This document shows positions 13,517 through 26,590 of a stretch of 64,000 bases of DNA, piece after piece. A program made the translations under genes and the position numbers. Positions within the stretch are counted from its first letter, which is position 1; each line of letters begins with the position of its first letter. Location: the NCBI GenBank assembly GCA_948099385.1, contig CANUEZ040000029.1:2263501-2327500 (forward strand). The letters run 5' to 3'. Origin of the DNA: Fasciola hepatica (Eukaryota > Platyhelminthes > Trematoda > Plagiorchiida > Fasciolidae). The notes beneath the pieces were generated by a model, which was not told where the DNA came from, ran no database searches, and was given only the letters and a program-made list of their open reading frames with translations.

Positions 13517-13549
13517 CGGGGTTCGACTATTCGATGGGGGAAAATGAAG

Positions 13550-16500
13550 GTGAATTTTCCGTTACAAAGATTCAGGCTCTTCGTGTTAACAATACACTCT
13601 GTGAAAGTATTATCCCTTTTCAATTCACAAAATATATTGTGCGATTTTCGTTGGTACCACTTATATATCCCTAGTCCTTTTTGCTATTCAGGTAGATGGA
13701 TGTCTTTAAAAAAGGCTATTTCGTGATAGACACACCCAAGAGAAACTTTTTATGAAAAGCTTGTTGCGTATAAGAACGGGTACTATCAAGGCATGTTCTT
13801 TCGTAAAAATGTGCTTCAACACTTACGCAACTCACAGGGCACTTGATCCACTCATTTTAGGTTGCTTTTAACCAAACATAACTTCTCATCTGGTAAAGTC
13901 TATCAGGAAAGTAAAAACGAAGCTCTCAAGGAAAGAGTCAAAATGGTAGAAACGTTTGTCCCGTATCACGGTCAGTATGCAAATGCCTCTAATCAATGGC
14001 CAGACGCCAAGAATTTGCATAGCTGAGCATTCATTCAGTCGTGGAATTTAGTTCAATCTGACATGCCGTATTGAAGGTTTCTAACTAGTCGCATTCGAAT
14101 ACGACCAATTTATTCTGCTATGCCTAATTTCACAGGGAGATTCCATTTCAGTAAACTGTGCCTAATCCGTGGCTGTATGTATTCCAAGACCACAAAGCAC
14201 ATTGTCTAGAAATACACATATGCCTGGTACAAAATGGAACAATGCCGTAAAACAGACGATTCCCATTGTACTGATCCAATTAGTAAGCTGCTCACACACG
14301 TTCCAGTCAGTGCACTGTCAGAATTCATCACTACTTTCTCATCTGCAGCCTAAATGATCATCGTATCTTGCCTATCTTGGCGAGACGGAGAAACACACGA
14401 CTATGAGTTTTATGTCGAACAAAAGTGGGCAGTCAATTCGGCACTACTCCAACAACACAAACAAATCACCTACGTGAATATGCAAGTGAATGTTACGAAT
14501 ATGAAGGAAAATTAAAACCGAGTGAATTGGTTGCCATTCTTCAAATTCACTTGTGACAATCACCATATGGTATCATATGGCATTCGTTCAAGTCCACTGA
14601 CCACCGGGTGTAGCAAATAATTCTTCCAATCGAACTTGGTCTTATATGGTCATATTCGTCACGGCGTCCTACTGGATTCCACAATTTGATCCAAACAGTT
14701 TTGTTCATAGTATTTCGTCGGGCAATAGGCAGTTGTTGAAAGGTACTCGGATTATCTCGGTGTATTTTACTTATAAAATACAATAAACACAGAGCAACTT
14801 GAGCTGATCGTGTTCGGTGTAATGTGAACCGAAGAAGAATTTGATAAACCCATGCGGTGCTTTTGAAATTAACAAATATGAGAAATACAAACGCAGGCCC
14901 CGATAAATATCAATTATGGGGTCAAACAAAATGGTACACAGTGGTCCATGTATCTGTACATAAATATGCTCGAAATCAGTCCAAAATATTATGGAGATTT
15001 TAGTAGGAGAAATGAACACACTAGTTGAGGACATCGTATAGACATAAAATAACAGCCAAAACCAGAATTCAGGGACCGCATGTCCATCATGATATTTTGT
15101 GCAGGTCAGTTCACGGACAAGGTCTCAGATGGACATTGGTCCGTGTTCACTCTGGCATTGATCACTTTCGTGGGAATTACCATAAGGGCAATTGGTGGTT
15201 TATTTTCAACCTCTTGGAGCCGTAAGCAAATGAAGGTCACCTCGGTGAGGTGGAAATCGTAGTTGCATATGCATGGTTGAAGGCTGAAATAATGGGGAAG
15301 TTTTATGGGTCAGGAAACATCCAACAGTGCATCAAAGAATAACTAGAAAGGACCAACTTCTAAACATTTGTCCAGTAGTCCTAATTACCTTTGGGACAGA
15401 GGAGAAACCGTGTACCCAAGCAACATTTTTATTCCAGTAGTTTGTTAAGAAATGCTCAGTGATTCCGCAAGAGTAATCAAATGATGCTGATTATCTATGA
15501 ACCCAAAATTCTCTTTCAGCAAAAAGCAGTTTGCCATCCAGTTTACAAAGATTCGAAGTGATGACCGCTTTAACTTACTTATTAGAAATAACTGAACCAT
15601 CCAGGCTATGTGGCATGCCCTTTTTCACAGCACATATGGGCAACCATGTGATAAAGATGTGAATTATGCTATTTCTGCAAACATGCCCGTGTGTCGATCC
15701 AGTGTAAGCCGAATGAAACCTACGCGGACCCCACATTATGCAGTCAAGTCACAAGTTTATTCCAGCGGTGGATACTATGTGCCTACATGCCTCGAAAGAG
15801 TAAATGGTCTGACCAATTTGTGAACAGTTCCAGTAGCCCGATGTGATCCCCAAGGCTCAGCTGCTGGAGTGTAAACACACAGCACACAAACGCGATCAGC
15901 ATCCTTGTGAAACGTCCAAGTGAGACAAATGAATCAGTCTTTTCGGATCACTTTGTGATTTATCAACAAAGACCGTAGTTATTTAACTTAAAACATAATT
16001 GTCACGAACCACTAGAAACACCTTAACATTTAACCCTAATTTGTTTTATTTTGTAGGAACTGGATTTGATTGCGGAATCCACAAGTATTTCTCGAACCAT
16101 AATAATGTTTTATTCACACGATCACTGCGTGACAAAGCATTATTAAAACTTCAAACGATCAACTACCAACCAATATAGGATCTTTTGGCGCTTCAAGCAG
16201 ACATACAAACATTTGTTCCCTGTTCTCCCACTTGGACGGATTGGGAGAATGCCCAAATCACGATTGAATAGCGGTGCTTGTGATCAGTCATCTTTGAATC
16301 AACAACCGGAAGATCATAACAGAATGGAAATTAGCTGTTCAGCGGAACCAGCAGTGATGAAGATGGGCAAAATAAACCAGTGAATCAGGCCGGCTCTCCT
16401 GTCATCGAATGTCACAGTTTGGATGATGATTGGATTGTTTGAAAATGAACCGCATAAAGCTTATCCGATTATATCGATTCCTGCCTTACAACAGGGTTGT

Positions 16501-17640
16501 CCATGACACAAAATTCTACTTTATCAGAACCATGTCATGAGAGCAAGCGGAAATTCCCTTCTAGTCCGAGCGACAAAAATGTGACAAGTAATAGTTCAGT
16601 GAATCAGACGAACACATTCACCTGCTACTGATCCTGTTCCATTCAGGCTTCTTGTTTTATAACACTCAGAATACAGAGAATCAAACGCCCTACGTGGATG
16701 TGTTCTTTTGTTTCCTTTTTGTACCTTTTGGCAATGTGATTGAACAAATTTGAATTTTCTGGCCAACAGATGAAAATAATTTTGAACGAGGGACGAAAAA
16801 GTCAACTGTCTTTCTAAGTTCTCCCAAATGAATCTATACTTTCGAGAATTGTTTGATATATATATCCCGGAGGCAGTTCCAATCTATTTTAATGGAATTC
16901 AAGTCGGCTTCCAAATCAGACATCCATTTGATTATTATTCTTCCTAGTGGACTCAATTTCTCGTGCCATGGATATTGCATACCACATACCGGATATTGTT
17001 TTACTATTCAGCAAACGCCTCACTGAGGCTCCTTATTTTGTAAATATCCAAAACGACCAAAACATTTGACGTAACTCAACCACCAAAAATCATGTGCAAA
17101 GAGCTCCCTGTAGCACAGCTCTTGTGGGAATACATCAGGTGGGATAATGTGGTCGCTACATGTCATCAGATTATTTTTGACATTCAAGTCAGACAATCTT
17201 CTCTGAGGTATAGTCTCATTGGTTGACATTTGTGCTTCCCCGTTTTGGGTCCTGCTGCTTTTGAGTGACACGGACTTCAGGACTTCACCGATCTGTTGAG
17301 ATGATACGAGGAATTAGCATCCACACAGCTTGCTTTTCACATATTTATTTGATGCATAGGCGTGACGGTGTATTTCACCTCGACTATTAATCTGTACTCT
17401 CACCGACATCCTTCGTAATTCTACACGGCCGTTCGAGACCGCATGGATGAGGTTTCCATCACCTCTACATCAACCACTATCCAAATTATTCAAACATGAT
17501 CAACCTGTGTGAACTGTTTCAAATGCGATAGATTGGTGACCAGTACAACCTTCGAGAATCAATCATAGCCCGAACTGCATGACATATTATATCCTATTTG
17601 ATATACAATGCTCTGATCTCGGTAGACCTGAGTTAAGTTG
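13550..17640. other. Long stretch with no recognised gene
   Basis: Only short frames on both strands, no microsatellite and no convincing SINE. A TA-rich patch near 16855-16866 is short. No frame here combined good splice sites with protein-like composition. Confidence 0.5.
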
Positions 17641-17668
17641 TCTAATACCTAACCACCATTTGAACATT
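17641..17668 (-). repeat. SINE head fragment (box A-like)
   Basis: Minus-strand AATGGTGGTTAGGTATT resembles the box A region at 35785-35800 and the fragment at 26559-26583. No box B was found. Confidence 0.3.
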
Positions 17669-18535
17669 GGTGAATGAGAGAGAGGGAAAGAACTGCATAT
17701 TTCACGATAATCGGGAATGATACTGGGACGTTTGCCAGTGAAATTGGTCTTAAAATAGCTCATCCAAAATGTCGACAACCTTCCGAATATTTCGGTTACG
17801 CTGTGCTATTGAACAACAAAGTTTTACGACGCCACAAATTCTTTACAAGTCCACTGTTGCAGCAAAACTCGTTTCAGTCAGATTTTCTTTTTCAGACAAA
17901 GACACCCGATTAAGGATCACATATTTTGGCTACATTCTAAAATATCGAAATTCCTAACCGAATAACTGCTTATAAGACCGGAGAGTTTGATCGTTAAAAA
18001 CTCCATAAGATTCTACTTTGCTCCAAATTTGTCTATATATGCAAACGTAGTCGAGCTCGGTGCAGTTCGTACTTGAGAACTATGTGTGCTGTACTTGCTG
18101 ATCTAAGGTGCCACAGTAGGCCATCGAATGCAGTTCGTACTAATTGCCCACTCAAATCACATCAACATATGTCATCCACCCCTTTGTGAATTCGGGGTTC
18201 GACTGACTACAGTAGGATTCCCCTACAACACATTGGATACGAACAAAAAAGACGGAACAAATCTAAAACCCCATACAGAGAGATCGAGTGGGAATAAGGA
18301 GGAAATGGGTCAAGATAAATACCGCGGGAGAGATCAGATTTCACAAGCTTGGCCCAGATCCATCTCCAGAGCATCAGTCGGTGTCGTTGGTGTCATTAGC
18401 CTGATCAACGGTCAACGGACGGGTCTAGGTCACGCAATGGGACAGTTGGCCTCCCACATTCCTTTATTTTTGACCTATCACACTATTGGGATTATTATTT
18501 TGTCCATTTAGCATTGTTCCTGTGGGACGTTATTT

Positions 18536-18580
18536 GAGGGTATCATTACGAATCCCTGAAAACGAGCTTGTTCACTGCCC
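18536..18580 (+). repeat. Fragment related to the 8.4-kb insert
   Basis: The end of the 8401-8793 insert, CTGAAAACGAGCTTGTTC preceded by GTACGAATAA, is matched here by GGGTATCATTACGAATCC followed by CTGAAAACGAGCTTGTTC. A shorter relative occurs at 33013-33075. Only the terminal block is recognisable. Confidence 0.5.
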
Positions 18581-18599
18581 TGTCGTATTCTTCAGGTGT

Positions 18600-21500
18600 T
18601 CTGTGGGATTATCCGGACAGTTTCCCTACTTTTCAACTGGTATCCACTCTATCGACTCACGGTCAATGGGGTAGATTTTACCAAAACGTCTTCGGAACGT
18701 TAGCAAATACCAATCACCGATGTACGCATTACTGTTCAGATGAAAGATGGAAATAAATAATCCGGTCGTGGTACGTTTCACTTCCATCAGAAATGACAAT
18801 CTGGGCCTCAGACGTGGTTGCAATCCAAAGATATTCATGAATTATGCTTCTATAGCTCATTTCGAGAGGCTCGTCTCGAACACTGGAGCATAAAAAGAAT
18901 ATTGGATTATGCAGTATTTTGGTTGTTCATCTGTGTCGTGCTTTTTACTCCTTAGCACCTTAATGGAGAGAAAATTTTAGATAAGTGAAATTGAACATGG
19001 TTGGTATATTACCTGATGTAATCCACTTCCTCGATAGGTTTTACTGCTATCCTTCTAAGCGAACTTACTGGAATACACATCAGCTTCGGAGCATTTCTCA
19101 CTATTGTTCACACCGAATGAAGTAAATAAAGCTGGTGCAGTTCAACACCAAATACCAGAATGGGAGCGCCAGATAGCATCAACAAAGTGACTTATGTGCT
19201 CCAATACTTACACTTTTTGATCCGATCGGGTTTGTAAACTCTTCCTTCTTCATTTTTCTCTTGAGAAATTTACGACAGTTTTTCTTGAAATATGACAGTT
19301 TGTTTTACGAGATATTACTTCCCATGATGCTAAGGCTCACCCAGACATAGGTAGAGATTTTTCCCACAATGACTCGAACAGGATATGAAACAAGCAGAAC
19401 ATGAAGTGTATTTCAAATAAAGAAGCTTTGAAAACATGCAACGGTGTGCAATTACCTTCTTGTTATTTCCCTAACAATTATATTGAGCTTGATGCAGGCC
19501 ATTTGGAATGACAACGATGATTCGGATTCTTCTCAATGAGAGCACCTCTATCGAATCCGATCCAAAGGACAAGTGCGTTTGGACGGAGTCAAAATAAATC
19601 GAAAATTATCTTTTGGATTTTGAGATCGTTCGTAAAGACACCGTTGTTATTCTTCAGAAGTCACTTTTGTTTCATGCAAATCCAAATATTTATTCTGTAG
19701 TTGTTCATGTGGTTGTCAGTGGTAGTCTATTACCCATTATTTCTAACTATGAAGCAATATAGACTTATTGTACTCAACGTGTTTGAACAAAATTCGGCAG
19801 CACAGTGTGAACTTCTCTAGGTGAAAACAGAACACAACACTTGCTAATTATTTGTTTCGGCACGGGGGTTTCTGATATACAAAACTTAAATTACATGTGA
19901 CCACTTCCAAGGTCCGGCGAAATTTGACAACTATTTCTTTTACTGATGCCATTCTCAAGATTTCTTCCAACAAACGTTTTCATACTTCTGGAAATATTCA
20001 AGATTATCTTTATGAAAGAGACCGCAATATTTTTCGAAAATAATCAATAAGACTATCTGACAGTTTAGAACACCAGTCCCAATGGATGATATTCCTGGAA
20101 AACGGAACAGCTGAATTCCGATTGTGTTATTTAGCACTTTCGTCAAGGTTTATGTTTTGCTCACTTACGGGTGTTCGTTTGATAGTCTCGTTCACAGCAC
20201 ACATGAAATACCGCAAGTTATTCCTGTGGAGCACGTTTTTCTCCTGCGACTCAAATTGCCGTCACATATGAATTTCTACACATTCAGCAATTTTGTCTGG
20301 AGAGTAACTTCATATTTACTTGTCTCGAGAACTGTTATCTGACATTGGCATTTGTGTCATCGATTTGACATCATGCGTACTTAAATTTTCCATCAAGTAG
20401 ATGCACAATGTCATCACAATCTAATTCATGTGTCAATGATTTCATGAAATTCTCGAGCGCTGATTTGGTTCTAAAGATTCAATTTCAAGCCATTGCCAGA
20501 AAATATATACAGCAAGTGAACATTCGTAATGGAGTCCTCCCAGAAATAGACTTATTCTCATCTACACTTACTCAGAACATATCAGTAAACTTGTCGGATA
20601 ATGGACTTCACTCATGGCAAATATCAGCAAAGCACTAAACGTTGGCCTGTTGGAACTGACAGAAAGCAAATTAAATTTAGCCGAGCTATCAAATCCAGTC
20701 CAATCCAAACGTTCATGTGGCCAGAAAAACAACTCGCTCTGACACAAAAGTGGAACCGAATAGGCATACATTGTTACTCTTTGTACACAAACAGACACAC
20801 ACACGCTACAAATGAATTTTGAGTTGTTGATAAGGGCAAACAAGTTTGGAACTAGCCAGATTGTCAAGAAAACAGGAGAACACGTTTTCTGTAGTTCGTT
20901 CAAACAGGCATTTGATGTATTGATATGAAATGAATAATCACGATACAACATTTGAGCAGATATATTCACCAATCACGGAGTAAATAAAAGATTATGACTG
21001 CCACAGGGAACAAAAATGATGCATCAAAACTAACAAGGCTATCAGTTGATGTGTTAGCTGATGATCTGCAAAACCTGTTTCGGATGGCCAAGATTACTTC
21101 TCCACATTTAGGCGGAGTAGCTAATTTTCCTAACGGCAATGTTATTCTGAATAGATTCAATTCGACGAATCGGTTGAATTTCAAAACTTATCGTCATCAA
21201 TTTTGCACAGTTAGACTTACAACTGGTTTCCTCATTCAATTATTAATCTATGAAATGGACATAAAATCCAACGAATTTTAGTAAAGGAAAACCTTATTCG
21301 TAACACCCACACTACTCACAAACGGAAGTAATATACTTACTGAAATATTTTTGCAATATAGGTTTCTATTACATGTAATGATGCTCGAATTGGTAAATGA
21401 GGATAATCCAGTGTCATCTTTGTTCGCCTTGATTCGCTACGATATCCACTAACTTAAGCATAACCAGAGGAACATGCAAGCGAGTGAACAATGTGTGAAC

Positions 21501-21838
21501 CAATCTGCAGCGTATTTTTCAGATTTAGGGCAAGGTTACATTTTCTGCTCAGCAAACCAAGTAGCTTGCACAAACCGGTCACAGAACCTTCTTGCTCTTC
21601 AAAAACTTCAAACAGAATGCTTCTATTCGGTCCATCCAATTCCAATCAAGTATCAGAAATTTAGTGAGAATTGCGAACCTAGACTTTCTGGTTTCATGTT
21701 GTATCACAATATTCTACGTTGGAGGAAACGAATAGAAGATAATCTCATATACTGGTAGAACAATAAGACCTTCAGTCTTTATCATATTATTTCCGTATCT
21801 ACTTCCTACTTGCTACAGGAGAGTTGTAAACTGCTCTA
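18600..21838. other. No recognised gene
   Basis: Several frames of 60-134 codons occur on both strands, often overlapping antisense to each other. That is expected by chance in AT-rich DNA and none has a recognisable motif. A plus-strand frame at 20994-21281 (opening MTATGNKNDASK) has fair composition but no convincing splice sites. Confidence 0.45.
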
Positions 21839-21839
21839 C

Positions 21840-21965
21840 AAAGGGGTGCGCGGTAAACTGAGGAGTGTCAACTGGGAAAATAAACGGCCAGCAGCTGCGC
21901 GAGGATTCAAATACGAGACATAAGGGTGTTCAGTTCACACGATAGCCACTTTATCATTGCCACCA
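21840..21965 (-). repeat. tRNA-derived SINE, minus strand
   Basis: On the minus strand, a box A-like TGGCAATGATAAAGTGG (21946-21962) is followed by a box B-like ATTTGAATCCTCG (21903-21912 region) and then a GCGCAGCTGCTGG block. The order and sequence resemble the element at 42545-42655, where the box B is followed by GCGCACTGCCGCTGG. This supports shared family membership. Confidence 0.45.
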
Positions 21966-24900
21966 TATTAAATTATGAAAAGCCGTTTTGGATCCGTGGG
22001 ATTTTCCGTTCTTTCTTCCTTTCAGATCAAACATGTGCAACCCCCAGCAGAAGCTAGCTGAACCAGGAATGCTACAGTAGAATTAACATATTACTTGCTT
22101 TGTCCCAGTCAACCCGAAATCTGATTGTACTTGTTTTTCCATTCAAAGGCTTTCTTGAAGTGAATACAACAATTCATGTCATACTAATGAATAATTGTGT
22201 TTGCTCAAAAGTCAAAGATTCAAGACCGTTGACTCTCGGTTCGCTTACTCGCAATCTCCAGAGAATGATGGATGGGTCAGACGAGAATCCGTTTTTCGGC
22301 CTTTCTCAATAAAACCGGTATCTATCGGATTCCGAAAAACGTGAACCAGATTTTTTTAGGCCAGTGCAATAATCGTTTGTGAAAAAAGAGCGCGAATAAA
22401 GAGGCTAAAAATGGAATATTTTCGTCTATAACAATTGGTAAAGATCATATCATTTCATGACCTGATGGAACGCCTACTAATTTAAGCGTACAGAGATGGA
22501 TTATCTATTTTCTACGTCGTTTGCAATAAATTTGTGAAAGTTCACCAACCGTGGTTTGCACTGACCGTGATAAACTTGTTCCCGGTTATTTCATCGGAAT
22601 GAAATCGCTGAATTCAACAACCCGAGGGAGGATGATTCAAAGATCCATTAGGACCGTGACATAGGGACTAGTACAACTTTCACTTTCAATTCCCGAGATA
22701 GATTAGTTGTAACTAATCGATCAAGTTCAATTTCCGTGTACTAGGTCACAAGTGACAATCACTGACCTTCATTGATTTGTTTGACTTATGCTGTATTTAA
22801 CAATTGTTACAATAAAATGATCGCTCATCGACTAATCCTCATCAGTCCAACTGAAACACATAAGCAAATCTCTCTTCAATAAATTGTTTAATATATTAGA
22901 AGAAAATGTTTAGAAATGTGATTTTCCATTTGCGATTCGTTCTGTGTCATCCGAGTTTGCTGATACTTTGCGAATGAAAATCGATCGCCACGAAGCACCA
23001 TATATATGTGTTCTTTTATGGTAAATGAATCTAGTGAGCTGACATCATCTGAACAAGAACATTCTGTATGACGTTGTCATCAAGATAAATAATTATTAAG
23101 GGCAGGATGCCAAAATCTTGTTAAAATATTTCGACTTCTGTGTCAATTTATGAGCTCCTGCAGGCCAAGCCTAAAGTTTATATCATAATCATGTTACCGT
23201 CCATCGAAATGAGATAGGCATCACGAAGAATGAGGAACAGTTTGTGCCCTAACTGTCTAGTATAGCAATCAGGATCTCATATGTCATAGCTGGAAGTTTT
23301 GACATTTTTCGTGTATGACCATTCAAATCCCACATGTGAATGGCCAACTTGCACTATAGCCAGCTGAAAGAGTATAGTAAACTCTCCTCGACGGTACTTT
23401 GTATTCCGGTAATAGCAAAATGTTGATTGGACATCTATGTCTTTCATGTACGTCAACCGTTCTTCAGACCGAATATTTCTAATTGTCACCGTAACCATGA
23501 TGGTACATACAAGTAGATGGTGCGTAGACTCACTGATCGAGCTGTTTGAATCCTAAACAAGCCAAACAAACAGATGCTTCAGATTTTTCCTGAGGGAATG
23601 ATGCACTGGCTTCTGTTATTTTGCCGTGAGAGAAAGTTTATCTAGTTGGACACTCATATCAAGACAGCATCGTAAAGAAGACCGGTGCCCGAAAAAATAC
23701 CAAGGTAGCAGAGTAAGGCTCGTCTAGTAAATAGTATTGCATACTGAAGACAGGAACCGATTTAACTTTCCCAACAATAGCAAATACAACCCTCGTCATA
23801 GTAGCCGCAGTCTCGTGGATCTGTTTATTTGCCAGAAAATAAAACAAGCTAGCAGATGGAATCTTATTCGAATTAACCTTTTAAGAGAATAAATGGAGGC
23901 CAAATAGAAATTCCAAAAATGATAGGGCAGTGCGTTCTCCATCTCACTTAGCCATCGTTTGCATCCGTTCTGAAAGTGGATATTTACAAGATAGTATATC
24001 CTGACTTTCAGTGGGTTTGCTACCGGGATTTTAAGCTTGATTCATATTGAGGATCTATTCGCTGGTTATTTGTTTTTCATGTAAGATTATATCATCAAGT
24101 TTGAGTCCTGTAAAATCGCATTGCAACAAGCTTTGTTGAAAGATAATGGCTAAATCCAGCTCTTTATTCCACTTACACTTCTTGTGACGGACCATGCAGA
24201 AACGATCATCACGAGGAACCTCAAAAACGGAGATCCTGGGTTTGAACCCAACCGCCATATCTTATGAGTGTATATCGTATATCGCAGCTGTGTTCGATTT
24301 CAAGAAATTTTCAAATCCAGGGTTCGTTTCTCATAATTCCTAACACTGATGCAAATGCTAGCTGTATGTTAGGCAAATCTTCGGTACTGTATGGTGAATC
24401 ATAGTATCAACAATACGATGCTGGTAATAGAGCAACAAATTGTCAGTAATAACGGTTCTGCAGGGATAGTTGAGATTTGGGCCGTCTAATTCATAGCTTG
24501 CAAAAGTAACAGACTCGCGTTTTATGGCAGCGCATACAAATGTTCCTTATTATGCAGTGCAACTCGTTATCTTCTGGGCAGCTCATGCTTTGGCATAAAA
24601 TGACCGTGGGTCTTGAAGTTCAAAACTTGTTCATTTTCTATTCTCCCCAGAAATAAAATATCCCAATGCCTAGTTTCAGAAGAATCAATCGAATCCAAGG
24701 ACTAGTTGACAATAATTATTTGCCGTGTCTTCACGGATTACACGAAAGGACGAACCGAACTGTCGAGCGAGGATCCATTTCGATAAGATTGTTAAACATT
24801 CGGATACTGGTGTTCTGATTGAATCAGCTAGATTTTTCCACTTTTCCTGGTTGACAATTATCTGTGACCTCGATTAGTTATGAGTTATTACACAGACATT

Positions 24901-26538
24901 CGCATAACCGGTTTTCAAACTTTGCTTTCCTGTTACCCTGTTTGCCACGCCTATTGCGTCCATCTGAAATTCTGTCGATCGATCAATATTGCCAAAGTTG
25001 TTGTGTTCTGATTGGTTCTCAATTTGTCAACCAAGTTCGTTCGTGTAGAGTACTGAGTTTATATGTGTTGGTTGGCACGGTCTTTTTTAGTTTTCTCATA
25101 AACTGCTCCTCAGTGCAGTTGTTATTCTCATTTACGGGATATCGCCTTTGACATGAGTCAATGAAGTTTGAGTTCCGGAACAGGATACATTTAAATGCAA
25201 ATGTTACCTATCTGCTCTCTCAATATCAATAACTTGACAGCCACCAAATTCCTCGAATGAACTCCCCTTCATTTAATCGGGATACAATTGTACGAGAATT
25301 GTTCAGCTTTACCCGATGCTAGCATAACCCATGTGGTCTTTGACTGCTCCCTCGGCTGTAGATGACGCCAGTAGATAGTTGTCATGTCATCCCACTTAAA
25401 AGTACATTGCACTTGTTTCTAAAGGACTACCAGATTTCCGACGAGATGGTCGTCAGGTGTTCTTTGCTCATTGTTTATTGTCATGATCAAAGTACCCCAA
25501 AACTTGGAGCCAAGTTGGTATAGTTATGCGGGCTTTGAACTTCTCAGTTCTATCCTCTAACGTGTCGCTATTTACTCATTTTCTTCTCGCTTGATTACCC
25601 GGTTATGATCACTATCACCACCATCATCGAGATTAAAGCCTACATCATCGTTCCGGATATACAGTAATACAATGCCCCACAACCTTGTCATTGCCTCTTC
25701 TCATTACATATTTGCACAATAAACTAAAGATTTGATTGTGTTGCCTTCCCCCACATCCGAAGTCCCAAATGCATCGGCGCTCAGCTCCGTATCAATTCAC
25801 GTGTACGGACAGTAACCGTATTCGTTTTCGTTACATTTTAGACCTTCTGATGAAAATAGTATTGTCAGTTATTATTTCCATTTTGTGATATTCAAACAAT
25901 AAATCCATTCGGGTACAGAATTATAGTCAACCAATCCAAATCTCCATATTTATACTGAAGCATTCTACCAGTAGACACAATAATTTTATTACGCTCTCCT
26001 TTGAGTATTATACGTATTCCCAAATTGGTTACTGCCCTAAAAGAATGCTTACTACACAAAACCAAGATTTCAATTTCTGTATTCATTCTCCCATTGAATG
26101 CTTGAGATTCCACTCACTCACGCTTATCGTCCCAATTATTCTGTTTCATCCATCCGCACATCCCGATCGATCAGATCGAAATGGCAACTCAGTCCCGCGG
26201 AGAGAACCAAACTCATTCATACATTCATACAGATTTCAGCGTACACATATTCACATGTGTGTACACGCAGACCCACATCCAACGAAATTATTGAACATGA
26301 TTAGGACTACGACCGATTTCGATACAACTGGTTGACACACGTGAATAAATTCCACCAACGGACGATTGATTGAGAAATCAGGACCTAAAAATAGACATCT
26401 GTGACGCAGAAAGTATTCGCCAGCACAGCAAACTGCTCCCTTACCTATTGTCCCTCAATGCGATTTGAAGTATATTTGATCTTATCAATCGATTCTCCCA
26501 TTTTTCAACTGATAGAATGATATTCACCGTAAGACGAC
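21966..26538. other. No recognised gene; one short hairpin
   Basis: Chance-length frames only. A perfect 10-bp inverted repeat, CGTTTTTCGG (22290-22299) and CCGAAAAACG (22332-22341), sits in a region with no adjacent gene. A perfect GGGTTTGAACCC palindrome near 24239-24250 resembles a box B but has no matching box A. Confidence 0.45.
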
Positions 26539-26556
26539 CACTTGATATTTCCCGTT

Positions 26557-26590
26557 TTGAGTAGAACACCTAACCACCAGTCTAGTCCAG
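26557..26590 (-). repeat. SINE head fragment (box A-like), minus strand
   Basis: Minus-strand GACTGGTGGTTAGGTGTTCT, continuing ACTC, matches the style of the head at 35783-35812. It lies inside a minus-strand frame (26705-26505) that reads LDWWLGVLLKTG across it. That frame is therefore partly repeat-derived and not good evidence of a gene. Confidence 0.4.

Noticed and set aside
22289..22341. 10-bp perfect hairpin as a terminator
   Set aside because: The loop is 32 bases, there is no adjacent gene and no T-tract. A short inverted repeat of this size can occur by chance in 64 kb.
24236..24252. Box B-like GGGTTTGAACCC as a tRNA or SINE
   Set aside because: It is a perfect palindrome with no box A at the expected distance on either strand and no second copy found.
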